Positions 11,023-22,500 of a stretch of DNA of 64,000 bases are shown in pieces. The stretch is taken from assembly GCA_905178155.1 (NCBI GenBank), contig CAJINV010000001.1, positions 8,504,394 through 8,568,393 on the forward strand. Reading direction: 5' to 3'. Numbering within the stretch: position 1 is the first letter of the stretch; every line of letters begins with the position of its first letter. The translations under genes and the position numbers were made by a program. The DNA comes from Amoebophrya sp. A120. Taxonomy: Eukaryota; Sar; Dinophyceae; Syndiniales; Amoebophryaceae. The notes below the pieces were generated by a model. It saw only the letters and a program-made list of their open reading frames with translations. It did no database searches and was not told the origin of the DNA.

Positions 11023-14000
11023 ATGCGCGAATTCGTCGAGGCCTGCCTGGCGCAGGCCCGCGTGGATGCGGAAGAGATGCGGCCGCGCAACTTGCTCAGA
11101 AAGGGTCGATCCCGGGGCGAACGCATCTACATGCGGGTTGTGGGCCTGTGCGAGACCTCACTTCGCGGGTTTTTGGTGAAACTACCCCTGTTCCTGCTGG
11201 AGAGGATACCGCACGCCGCCTCGCTCTGCTCCATTGGGTATCTGTACGTGTTTGCGCAGTGCACGGGGATGGCGTGGATGCTGCTGCTGCATTTTGCTTC
11301 GGTGTTGACCCAGGCGTTCGCTCGCTGTCTAAAGGACAGCTCGGCGAGCTGTTTGCGACCGCCGGAACACATAGAAGCTTCAACACAAACAGCCGGATCA
11401 GCAGCGAGCTCAATTTTCTCGGCATCAGTGCAGAGTGGTGGAGAAAGGGAAAAGGGGACAACGACTAGCAAGTCCCCAGCAGACATTTCGATCATTGAGC
11501 CATGGAACTTCAACACACCATCAACGGAGACTTTGATCGTCTTCTACCTGTACTATGCCATGGGCCGCATGCTGATCTTCGTGGTCTACGGACTGTACAC
11601 CATTGGCTGGGAGTCCTTTCACGACTTCCCCACCGTGCGGAAGACGTATCCCACAGAAAAAAGCCGGCAGGGCATATTTGTAATGCAAAAATAAAAACAC
11701 AGAAAAACCTGTCATGGGCGGCCTCATAGCGTGCTGTTTAGGATACGCAATACAGATGTTTTTGTGTATTTATTTTTGCATTACAAATGTGAATGTCTAG
11801 AAAAAAAAAATCCAATAGAAATTCTCCCCCGCCCCAATAGAAATTCTCCATATAGAGAATCTCCCGCGTCGAGTCTTTCGGTTCCCGCTTTGTCTTCGAT
11901 TGCGTTTGATCTTCGCCTTCGCCTGGCGCAAAAGCTGTTGACCTTCCTCTGGCGCAAAAGCTGGCCGACTTTTTCAAAGTGCTCTTCTTGTTCCGTGCCC
12001 ATGGACGGGTAAAAAAGTTCCTGTGCATGTTTCGGCCTCGGGGGGTTCAGGTTTTTCGGGAAAGAAAGAATAACTCTGCAACGACCTGGCGGCCGGCGTA
12101 GGGGAAATAAAGAATATTCCCGCACAGTGCGCGCGCGCGGGCTTCTTTTTGAGCGGCCGGACGCTCTTGCTCGCCTATGCGCGGCATCTGGGTGGCGGCG
12201 TGGCGGAAATGAAAAAAATTTCTGCGCACTGCGTGGGCGCGGGCTTTTTCTTGTGAGCAGCCGGAGGCCCCTTATCGCCGGCCCGCGCGCCACATCGGTC
12301 TTGCGGCGTGCCGGTATCGGAAAATAAAAATGCGCGCCGTCGCCCGCGCGCCGCGCTTTGTAGCGATGTGGGATCGAAGTCTAAAAATTTTCGCGCGCTG
12401 CGCGCTTGCGAGTTTGCTTTTCTGAACGGCCGCGCACTCCCGCCGCCCGCGCGCCGCGTATGGTGGCGATTTGGGATCGAATTCAAAAAATTTTCGCGCG
12501 CGGCGCGCGCGCGAGTTTTTTTCTCTGAGCGGCCGCGCACCCCAGTCGCCCCCTTCGCGCGCCGCGCTCGGTGGTCATGCATGCGGAATCGAATTCGAAA
12601 AATTTCCGCGCGCGGCGCGCGCGCGAGTTTCTCTCCCTGAGCGGCCGCGCACCCCCGTCGCCCGCGCTTTGGCGATGCGGAGTCGAATCGAAAAAATTTT
12701 CGCGCGCTGCGCGCGCGTAAGTTTTTTTCCCTGAGCGGCCGGGCACCCCCATCGCCCGCGCGCTGTGTTTGCTTGCTTGGTGGCGGGGCGTGGGATCGAA
12801 TTCCAAAAAAATTTGCGCGCTGCGTGCGCCCGAATTTTTTTCCCCGAGCGGACGCGCACCCCCGTCGCCCGCGCGCCGTGCTTGGTGGCGATGGGTGTCT
12901 GTCGGGTCGAATTCAAAAAATTTTCGCGCGCCGCGCGCGCGCGAGTTTTTTCTCTGAGCGGCCGCGCATCCCGATCCCGGTCGCCTCCCTGCGCGCCGCG
13001 CATGGTGGCGATGGGTGTGCGGTCGAATTCAAAAAAATTGTGCGCGCTGCGCGCGCGCGATTTTTTTTCCCTGGGCGGCCGCGCATCCCCATCGCGTGCG
13101 CGCCGCGCTTGGTGTCGATAGATGTGGAGGCGAATTCAAAAAATTTTCCCGCGCTGCGCGCGCGCGAGTTTTTCTCCTTGGCCGGTCGCGTATGTCCGTC
13201 GCCCGCGCTTCGCGCTTCGTGGCGATAGATGTGGAGGCCAATGCAAAAAATTTTCGCGCGCCGCGCGCGCGAGAGTTTTTTTCCTTGGCAGGTCGCGCAT
13301 TTCCGTCGACCGCGCTTCGCGCCTGGTGGCGATGTGGGATCGAATTAAAAAAATTTTGCGCGTGGCGCGCGCGTTTCTTCTTCTACTGGGCGGCCGCGCA
13401 CTCCTTTGCGCGCGCCACACATGGTGGCGCGTTTGCTGGGATTCAAAAAAAGTTTCGCGCGTTGCTGTCGCGCGCGCGGGTTGTGGGGGGAATGGGTTAA
13501 ATTCTTTCGCGCGGGGTGCGGCTGCGTCGTGGTTGGGTCGGTGGAATGGGATAAATTCTCCTGCGCTGCGCGCCTGGAGTTCGTTTTTTCGAGCAGGCGG
13601 CGCGCGCTCCTTTTCGTGCGCCGCGGCTCTCGGCGTTGGTTGCGGGAATGAAAAAAAAAACTCCTCACGCTCCGCCCGCCTAGGCTTTTTCTTTCGTGCG
13701 CCCTTTTCCCGCGTGCCGCACCTAGATGGCGGCGGACCGGCGTTGTGGGGGCCCAAAAAAGTTTCGCCCTCTTTCGGGCAGGCGCGCGGACGTTCTCGTG
13801 TGTCGTGCCTGGCGCCGCAAAGTGGGCCGATCAAAGATTTTCGAGGAGCGCCGCGCGCGCCTACATTATCGCGCGTCACACCTAGTCGGTGTGGCCGTGC
13901 GTCGCGAAGATAATCTTCCGGGCTGCCGCTAGACGGCCTGGGCTGCGTACCTGTAGCCTTCCTGGGCAGGCTGCCCCTAGCATGATTGGGCTACCTCTGG

Positions 14001-17000
14001 CCTGCCGGGGCTGCCTAGCGAAGCCCGGCTTGCGGGTCTGCCGAGCAACAAAAGCCGATCTTGCTGGGCTGCCAGCCTTACGCACCTAGCAGAGCCTGGC
14101 CTGCTGGGCTGCCTGCCTAGGCTAGTTGCTAGGGCTGTCAGCCTAGCCGAGCACAGCCTGGCGCGCTAGGGCTGCTGGCCTAGCGAGGCACAGCCTGGCT
14201 TTGCTTGGGCTGGCAGCCTAGCAAAGCCTGGGTTGCTGGCTGGCAGCCATCTTAGATAGAGAGTCTCCATCTGAGATAGAGAATCTCTATCTCAGATGGA
14301 GAGTCTCTATTTCGGATGGAGAGTCTCTATTTCGGATGGAGAGTCTCTATTTCGGCTTCGCCACTGGTGGAGAAGCTGCTGAAATATAAGAAAAACACAT
14401 GGGAAAACAGTAAGAAACAGAAAAAGAAAAAAAAGAAAGAAAAAAGAATACAGATACTCTATCTCTCATGGAGAATTTCTATTCTCCTCCGAGAATCTCT
14501 ATTTCAAATAGAGACTCTCGGAGATTTTCTATTTCGAGAGCTGTACAATTGACCTTCCAGCTTTTTTCTGTGGGATAAGACGGTTTCCCTGTCCATGCGC
14601 GAGATCGCGGAGCGGTACACGGTATCAAATGTAAAAATGTCTGGGTCTGGAAGATTGCAAACTTGTCATGCTAAATCTGCAGCATGCAAAAATCTGTGTT
14701 GCATGATTAGCAAAAGTCGCCCGATTTTGACCAAGTCGGGAGGTAGTTTCTCATGCAGGATAGGCATTACAGAGGTCTCGCAGAATCTGTCATGCTAGGT
14801 CCGGCATTCCAGACCTCCTGGGTCATGGAAAAGCAGCATGACAAATCGCGCATTATTCCAGACCCAGACATTTTTACATTTGATACACGGTGCGGGTGAC
14901 GTGCCGGAGCCGCAGCCTGTCGCCGGCCGCGGGACTGGACAGCACGGCGACCTCCCGAACCTTCCCGCCGAACTCGTCCCACGCGAGCAGTGGTAGTCCG
15001 TTGGAAATCGACGAGTACCCGCCAATAGTAGACACGGATCGACCGAGCACCGCCTCCCTGGAGTCACGGTCGACGCGGGCGAATAGTTCCGGCGTCGGAA
15101 GCGATACCCTGGTGTCCTCGCACAAGATTGTGGACGAATTCGACCGGAGTGGGACCACCACGGCCACCGCGATAAGCGCGGTGACGGGAAAGGCCGCGCG
15201 GGTAGTAGAACTGAGCCCGAGAGAGAGCCAACTGCGGTCGGGCAGCAGTGTGACAGAGGAAACAGCGGGGCTCCGCCAGCGCCATCCGCAGAACGTTCGC
15301 AGCCACAACTCGTCCGCCAGTCAGATTGATGGCAGAAGTGCGGGCGATCGCGACAACAGGTCGGATATATTGAAGGATGGGCTGGAGATTGTGGATCATG
15401 GAACTGTCCACATGAAGGGCCCCACTACGCGGAGCCGCAGTATCCAGAGCGAGGTGTCGACCGAAGGTGAGGAGCCTATGACTCCAAATACGGAACAAGG
15501 GGCCAATGGCGCGGGAAACAATGCATTTTTCTCGTCAGAAGACGAGGAGCGAGCGAGGTTACGCCGGGAGAAGAAAAAAACCGGGGGTCGACGCGCGCTG
15601 CTGATACTTCCGCTTGTCTGGCTCTTCGTTTTGTGCGGCTGGCTCGCGGTCAGCAGCTTCTACTTCGACTTCACAGAGGGGTTATCTTCAGCAGATATGA
15701 GGAACAGCAGCAGTAGCACGCTGTCCATGTCGGAGAGTATCATGCGACCCACGGGGCGCCTCCACCGGTGCTTCCTGTTCCTGATGCTACTCTCGCTCGT
15801 CCAGTGGGCGGCGCAGTACCTGTTTCTGTTTCCAAATCTCTTTTCCGCTTTGCTCCTCACGCCGCGCAGCACGGCTTTGTTTGGGTTCTACTTCCTCTTT
15901 TCCATCATTGGCGGGGCGAGGCTAGTGTCCTGGTTCCTGTTTCCGCAGGGGAAGCAAACGAAAATGTTTTTCGGGGTCATCCCACACCACTTGCTGGATG
16001 TGGTGCTCGTGATGGCGTGGATGGGCTGGATGATGTGCACGTTGTTGCACTTGTTCGGTTCGCGGACGGCTTTCAAGCAGACCGGGTTTTTCAAGGAGCG
16101 GTTCAACGACGACCAGCTGTGGCGCAACCACATCGCGATTTTCAAAGTGACCTACATCGTCCCCTTGATTCTCCACTTCTTCCGGGGATCGCTCTTCTCC
16201 TCGCATTTGGGAATTCGGCACGCGATGAACGACTCGCTGATCATCATGGTGATGTACCCGCTGCTGCTGTTGTTGATTTGGACCGCGACGTTTCTGCTCG
16301 TCGCGGCCCTCCGCCGCGGCCGGCGCATCGGCATGCTGCAGCTCGCCACAATGGTGCCGCTCTGGTTCGTCAGTCAGTACGTCTGCTGGCGCTACTTGCA
16401 GCTGGAGTCGAAGTCAGCGATTTGTCTGGTCTGGGCGCATGGTGTGAGGCAGAGCTTACGGTTGTTCTCGCGAAAGACGCCCGCGTGGCTGGCCGCGGTG
16501 ACGAGGGATTTTTTCGCGCAGATAGATGCACTGCTAGGAAGGGAGCCGAATGTGGTTGACAGGAACAATACTAAGAAGCTGTCCGCCGCTGCGTCGCCCA
16601 CCTCCCCTGGCGTTTCGACGTTGTCAAAATCGAACCACGGTACTGCTACCGCGACGCCAATCTCCGCCGTCAAAGATGAGCCGGGGTTCGCTAGTAGCAA
16701 GCGCCGGGCGCGCATGTCCTCGCCGTCTCCGGAGAGTCCGATTTCAAAAATCAGTGTGGGCTTCGCGATGGGCAGCGCGGGAGATCCGCACGGGGAGCGG
16801 GACGAGGAGAACGAGAAAAATCCGATTATGAAGAAACCCAGACAGTCCATGCAGTACGTCATCGACGGGTACGGAAAGATGCTTTTAGTTTTGTCGGTGG
16901 TGTACCTCGGCACCTGTCTGTTCCTCGCTTTCGTCGGCGAGATGCAGCGAATCTACAACATTCTCCCCATGACGATCTCGATGCACACGAGCGCATCGGA

Positions 17001-19199
17001 CATCATCTCGTTTGAAGCGAACCAAAGGGGTGCGGCGGAGAACGGTGAACAGGAAGCCACTAGTTTGGCGGCAGGCGAGAGCGATAAAGTAGACACTAGC
17101 CTTTCTGGCGAACAAACAAGCGTCACACTACTCCCAGACCCGAACTTCGTTTCTGTGAGCCACGTCGTGAGCCACTTGCAGGTGAAACTCGCAGACGCGA
17201 AAAAGCAGAAAAGTTCCAATTGGGTCGGCGGCTTGCTAGCTTCCATCACCGGCGGGGATAAAGAACAAGCAGCGGTTTCTCTTTCCGGTGCATCTTCGAC
17301 AGCTCAAAGTACTGGGAAAAATCATCTCGGGGACCAGCAAGCGCAACCGCCGGACGGGAAGAGACCGGACGAGGATGGCAGCGAGGTAGAGTCAGAAGAC
17401 GTAAATGTCCTCTCTTCCACCTCGGCTGAACCTGGTAACGAATTCCGGAGCCGGAACCCGTTTTGGACGGTACCCAAGTACGCCGCCTGCGGCCAGCTCT
17501 ACCACGGGCTGACGCTGCTGGATTGGGCGCTGGTGGCGGAGAGCGTGTACCTCGAGTCGAAAGAGGAAAGGGAATATTTTCTGGAGAAAGTGGTTTTTCC
17601 GAATTCCTGGTACGAAAAGGACTTGTCGCAGCGGCCCCAGGTGCGCACGCACTCGTTCTCGAAGCACGGCAGTGCCGCATACATGGAGATTTTCTTTCCG
17701 GAGCAGGACATGACCGTGGTCGCGATTAAAGGTAAGTAACTAAAAGGGTCGATGTTGAGATTTCGAGATCTACAAGTAATTGATTTGGGATGCAATTAAG
17801 TTGTAGTTGTACACGGTAGTTAGAGTTACTTATTCGTTCTTCGGTTTTCAACGCAGTGAAGATCATCACCACATCACAGGTACCGACCCGCTGAAGTTGC
17901 TCGATTTCCTCGAGGACCTGCGGATGTGGCGCGATGCGGTGGTGGTCAGTTTGCTCGCAAACCTATTTCCCGCCGTTCGCGCCTGGCCAAAGGCGACGAC
18001 CGAGATGGTGATTCGGTTCCAGCACGAGTTTCTAGAGAATTTAGGCCTGGTCGAATCTCACTGGGCATTCGACGAGTTGCTGCACAAGTACGGCGGCAGT
18101 GAAACGGTACTAGTACAACCTACCGGGATCACAGAATTGCAGAACATCAAGTCGGAAAATGGTGTTTCCACGGCCTCGGCCGCGGCGAGTCCTGCCCCGC
18201 TTGATGCAGATGCTGCAGAGCCACCACCGCAAGAAAAAGAATTATCCGACGAGAATCCTCCTGCACCGAAGCCGTCAAAAACCGTGTTTGTGGGGCACAG
18301 CATGGGCGGAGGTATTGCCAGCATTCTCGGGTTATCAAATGCAAAAATGTCTGGGTCTGGAAGAATGCAAGTTTGTCATGCTTGTCTGGCATGACTCGAG
18401 GTCGAGAATGTGTGTTGCATAGGCACGAAAAAGCCCTCTTACCTGTCATGCAAAAACGCAGTTTGCCATGCGGAATACGTAAGACATGGTAGCCAAAAAA
18501 TTTGTCATGCATAGCTGCGTATTGCAGTGCGTCTACCATTCATTTTTAGCATTACAAGTTTCCTGACCCAGACATTTTTGCATTTGATACAGGTTTCTTA
18601 ACCACGCACCGGTAGTCGCTTTCCAGCCGCCCGGTGTGTACCACTCGATCGCGAAATTTCAGCAGGTAAAGCGGGACATGAAGGCGTATGACTTTGTGCA
18701 CCACGAAACTCTGAACATTCTGGTGGAAGACGACTGGATCAACAACGTGTTTGACGAGCACGGCGGTTTGTTGCAGCAAATCGGGTGCGATTACCCCAAT
18801 CGCAGCATGTACCTGAGCTGTCACCTGCTCGAGTCGGTAATCAACCACTTGTACAAGAGCTGCGGAGAGGACAGAGCGGACGACCTGGTGGAAATGGTCG
18901 AAGAGAAAATAGTTAAACCCGCGGGAGCAGGTAGTGCTGCCGCGTCTACCTCCACCAGCAAAGAGGCCGGCGTGACGAGGACCACAAAGGTAGAACGGCG
19001 CATCAGCAAGAAGCCGAAGCGGTTCGACTATGTGGAGTGGAAGTTTGAGGTGCTGACGCAAAGCACTTGGGACACGATTTCCGAGGAGGTTTCGACCTAT
19101 GTAAGATCGTCCACCTTCTACAGCTACTTTGTCGCGCTGTCCTCGTTCCGCTACACGGCCGCCTGTCTGGCGCTCGTCGCGGTGGTGCGGTTATTGTGA
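11023..19199 (+). CDS. Multi-pass membrane class-3 lipase, diacylglycerol-lipase-like
   Basis: Five exons (11023-11646, 14583-14622, 14891-17731, 17880-18332, 18595-19199) total 4563 nt, exactly 1521 codons. Three introns are introners; 17732-17879 is an ordinary GTAAGT...CAG intron. The N-terminal half has many hydrophobic segments: about two in exon 1, then a run at nt 15600-16400, plus one near 16880-16930, with long disordered Ser/Asp-rich linkers. The C-terminal part is a Lipase_3 fold. VVAIKGTDPLKLLDFLEDL resembles the N-terminal strand region, VFVGHSMGGG carries nucleophile Ser1309, and NHAPVVAFQPPGVYH follows. Known class-3 lipases with N-terminal membrane segments include sn-1 DAG lipases, which hydrolyse diacylglycerol at membranes. 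The segment count here exceeds the four of animal DAGLs, so orthology is not claimed. The protein ends in a hydrophobic segment, ACLALVAVVRLL. Confidence 0.75.
11673..11791. repeat. Inverted repeat nested in the giant introner
   Basis: Two 23-nt arms (11673-11695 and 11769-11791) built on ATTTGTAATGCAAAAATAAA are inverse complements with one mismatch, separated by about 73 nt. It resembles the terminal repeats of the introners but lacks a clear 5-bp flanking repeat, so it may be a subterminal stem or the remnant of a nested insertion. Confidence 0.7.
12120..13880. repeat. GC-rich satellite array, degenerate units of about 95-117 bp
   Basis: At least eleven recognisable units, each with an A-run and TTTTCGCGCG core followed by alternating GC (GCGCGCGCGAG), then TTTTTCTCTGAGCGGCCG, then a CGCACCCCCGTCGCCC stretch. 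Cores occur near 12371, 12484, 12597, 12689, 12803, 12913, 13030, 13137, 13243, 13347 and 13444. The array degrades toward 13880. It lies wholly inside the intron of the lipase gene. Long frames on both strands here are artefacts of the repeat. Confidence 0.9.
13920..14250. repeat. Degenerate GGCTGCC/CCTAGC-rich repeat block
   Basis: Repeats of roughly 25-45 bp built on GCTGGGCTGCCAGCCTAGC, with AGCCTGGC and GCCTAGC motifs recurring about ten times. They are partly self-complementary, so the RNA could fold into many small hairpins. Still inside the giant introner. Confidence 0.75.
14261..14355. repeat. 20-bp tandem repeat, about five units
   Basis: Units of GAGTCTCTATTTCGGATGGA. Two exact copies (14301-14320, 14321-14340) and a partial third follow two diverged copies (14261-14300). 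Part of the giant introner. Related AGAATCTC/GAGATTCT motifs recur at 11815-11870 and 14455-14535. Confidence 0.85.
14618..14890. mobile_element. Introner (family 1) in the lipase gene
   Basis: The element is 14623-14885 (263 nt) with CACGG direct repeats at 14618-14622 and 14886-14890. The ends are TATCAAATGTAAAAATGTCT and its inverse. Splicing joins AERYT-VRVTCRSRS in frame. It is inserted in the opposite orientation to the copy at 9516, judged by internal sequence. Confidence 0.9.
18328..18594. mobile_element. Introner (family 1) in the lipase gene, with GT-AG ends available
   Basis: The element is 18333-18589 (257 nt). The flanking repeats are CGGGT (18328-18332) and CAGGT (18590-18594), the only imperfect pair in the window. 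Splicing joins ASILG-FLNHAPVV in frame. Because the right copy reads CAG|GT, an intron 18331-18592 with GT start and AG end produces the same mRNA. Orientation as at 14623 and 42552. It sits about ten residues after the catalytic serine codon. Confidence 0.9.
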
Positions 19200-19566
19200 T
19201 GAAAATTAACACGAGGAGATTTGATTCCGAAACGCAACATGATCCAGATCTGCTGGCTCGCTGCAGGAGCACTAGTCTTAGTCGAATCTTCCTTCTGAGG
19301 AAAGTTGCGCTGCTAGAGTGAAAATCGATGCTGGCGTGTTCCATATTGATTTACCGCACACAGGTTGAAGATTGGTGTTTACAAATATGTAGACGGTCTC
19401 CTCTCTTTCATTTTGCAGTTTCAGTTTGGTCTCTTCGTTGAAAGATCATATTCAGCGATCACTTTGCGAATTTGAAGGTTCAGTACGTAAGCAGTCGACT
19501 TGTTCACCTTACTGTGGAGAAAAAGAGTCGTCGCATCATCTGATGAAATTCTAGGAGCAAAGAAAA
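19200..19566. other. Intergenic
   Basis: 367 bp between the lipase stop and the next ATG. No feature recognised. Confidence 0.5.
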
Positions 19567-22500
19567 ATGAATGAAGGCAAAGTCGAGACCAGCGCAGCTG
19601 TCGGAGATGCCGTTTCTGCGGAGCAGGACATGAAGCGGCAGGAGGCACGGAAGCTTGTCACAAAAGCTCTTTTGTTGGGGGGACACTTACCCAATGACGA
19701 GGACGCAACTTCGTATTACCTGGGTTATGCAGGGCGCGGTGCGGAAAGTGCGCTGACGTTTGACGAGTGCGAAGAAGATTTAGCGCAACGAGAAAGATTA
19801 GCAACTCGCGCTCTAGAACTAGACGCGAACTGCATTCCTGCCTACGGAGTATTGGCCGGCGTTGAATACCATCGGGACAACTTGGTACCCGCAATGTTAT
19901 CTGTTAGCGAAGCAATACGGAGATACATCGATGGGCGCGGAACCGCGGATGCAAGAATGAGGGAAGAGCTGAGTCGGATTGGGGATCTAGTGTGGTCGAT
20001 ATACCACGACGCAAGGGACGAGGCGCAGTTGCTCGCAGCATTGGGGTGCCTGAAAGAACGCATTCTTGTCGTCACAGCGGAAGAATCTGCCCGTAATAAA
20101 AATTTGCTCTGTCGTGTTTCCTCATTGCAGCGACTGTTTGCAACTCGATTGTGTATAAGACGACGGGCCGGCTTCGATCGTGACGCACTGTTCGATGCAG
20201 TGGCCTTGCAGGTATGCAGTCTGAGGGAAAGTAGCTTTTATCGCTACGGTGCCAGTAATGCCGCGGAGCTGGAGACGGAGATACGCAATAGGTTAAGACT
20301 CGCCGCAAATGTCCGCGCTTGTGAGGATGAAGTCCGAGAGGATGGCGACGTAGAGCAGGTATGCAGCAGTTCTAGGTCTAGTTTATACGTCACAGATATG
20401 CGGACGTTTCGCGGCTACAACAGTTTTGCGATGGAGGTGTGCCGCTCTGATGTTCGTCTGCTTGGTGTCGGAAGAAACAGGCCAGAAGCGCAAACGATCG
20501 TCGCAACATTCTTCAAACATTATTTTATGAGATGTCCCTGGTTGGCGTTTTTTTTCCTCAGGCAGAAGGACGATCATACCCAAGACGCCCGGGTGGATGA
20601 GAATTACTGGAAATTATCGCTCATGTACGCGACGGGGGTAGACGTATTTAATTTCAAGCTGGACCGTGAGGGTCACGAACTGTGGGAGCAACTTGGTCCG
20701 AAATTGTCCGATGATATAGTGATGGAAGATTCTCCCATCGCCATGAAAGCTCAATACCCGCAGCCTCTGGAATTACGTATGGAAGACATACGCGACATGC
20801 GGTCGCCGTACTCGCAAGCAGCGGTATCCGCATATCTGAAGCAAGGGCCGATGTTTATTCGCTACAGACAATTCCCAGGCAAGCGCGGGCGGATGGTCAT
20901 ACTCTGTACGGCAGATTCCACACTCGTACCAAAGAAGGCTCGAGAAGCTCGTCAAGCCTTAACACAGAAGGAGGACGAGCTTCTTGTATACGTGTTTGAA
21001 CATGCTCATCTGGTAGTACACCATGCGGGTGTGAGTTTAGTGAGAGGCCTCGGCCAGCTGAAGCTATTTGGCGCGGCCGACGCATGCGAAGGCTGGCTAC
21101 TTCTGCGGTATTCCGACATTGAAGACTTGCCGCGTCTTTGGTTTTTTCAACAATACAACCGCATGCGCCAGAAGGAAGGATTGCCCGACCCTCGTGTGTC
21201 GCCGAATAGCGAGGGCGTCGAGCGCATTTCTTGCAGCCCGCTTGCGCGGGAAACAAGCCGGAGTCCGCGACTCAAATCGGACAAAAGCTACCCATGTCCC
21301 GACTGCGGAAGCACTTTTTACGAGAAGGACAAACTGAAGCGCCATCGAAAGAATTGTGAGCAACGAATGGTCGTCTGCACGGAATGCGGCGAGAGTTTTG
21401 CAGCATGTGATCTGGCAAACCACGATAGGGAAGAGTGCGCTTACGGGCTGACATCTTGCAAAGATTGCGGAGCGGAAATGAAAAGAATGCATCTTGAGGA
21501 CCACTTACAAAAAACGTGCACAGAGCGCACCGTTTCCTGTGGGCAGGTAAACAGCGACGGATCCAGAGCATGTAAATGGACCGGTCGGTTTTGCGAGCTA
21601 GCAGGACACAGGCTAGATTGCGCTTTCACGACAGAGCCTTGCAGCTGCTGTTTGCTAGAGGTGCCGCGGTGCGATCTGCAAGCAGCGCGACACAGGTGCC
21701 CCACAGTGGACGCGACAGATACATGCAAAATTTGCAGGGAGACGTTTGGAACGCTGTATGCAGGGTCTTCCTCGACGGAACCGGTGCTGCCAGTGATTCC
21801 ACTGCTGGGCGCGAAGCGGCTTTGTACCTGTCGTGACTGGAATTACTGCGTATCCTGCTTTCGCTCTTCGTTGCGCAATTTTGCCGGCGATACAATGCCG
21901 TGCATGTTTTGCCGCCAGCTCTGCGATGAGGCGACTCTGGTCCCGCTGCATTTAGTGTCCGGCTTGGCGGTGAAATCTTCACTGAGCACGCAAATGAGTT
22001 TGCGTGGTAGTGGACCGGCGTTCGCGGAGCTGAACTCGCAGGCAATGTTACTTCCGCGCCGTGGTGCTACGATCGGGTCAGTCCACTGGGTCTCTCCGCT
22101 TCACGTTCGATTCACTCACGACAGTATCAAACTATGTTTCGGTGAGTATATGGACAAGCGAACAGGCTTGCAACACACGGACCAGAGCATCCTGGATTCG
22201 CTGGAGCAACAGCTGAGATCTGTCGCAGAAGACGGACCGGCCGGACTCGACTGCCTTGACGTCTGCTGGGCGCGTCCGCTACATGGTGAAAAATTGGAAG
22301 CGGACGCGCTTTTCCTCGCCGGAACGGGCAATCGCAGACTCTGCATGTGGCGGATGCTGGCGATCATGCGTCCAGAGAACTTCGCGCTCATAAAGGTTCG
22401 CATAGTCAGCAAGGACAGCACCAAGGTGAGGTTTCCTGAGAAGTGCACAACATCTTGCGCAGGGAGGTGGGTAGAGATTCGGACAAAAGGCCGGGTGCGT

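Larger units (their letters stand above)
11642..14582. mobile_element. Giant satellite-bearing introner (family 4 ends)
   Basis: The element is 11647-14577 (2931 nt), flanked by AGACG direct repeats at 11642-11646 and 14578-14582. It starts TATCCCACAGAAAAAAG and ends with the exact inverse CTTTTTTCTGTGGGATA. Removing the element and one repeat joins PTVRKT to VSLSMREIAERY in frame, so the whole block acts as one intron. Inside, in order, are an inverted repeat (11673-11791), AGAAATTCTCC-type motifs, a GC-rich satellite array, a GGCTGCC-type repeat block, 20-bp tandem repeats, and AGAATTTCTATTCTCC-type motifs mirroring those near the left end. The 40-nt exon that follows is bounded on its other side by another introner. 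Confidence 0.85.

Noticed and set aside
12127-13913. Several long open frames on both strands in the satellite array, up to 263 residues
   Set aside because: They are translations of the GC-rich repeat (recurring FARAARA/RAARENF motifs in every frame) and lie inside an intron.
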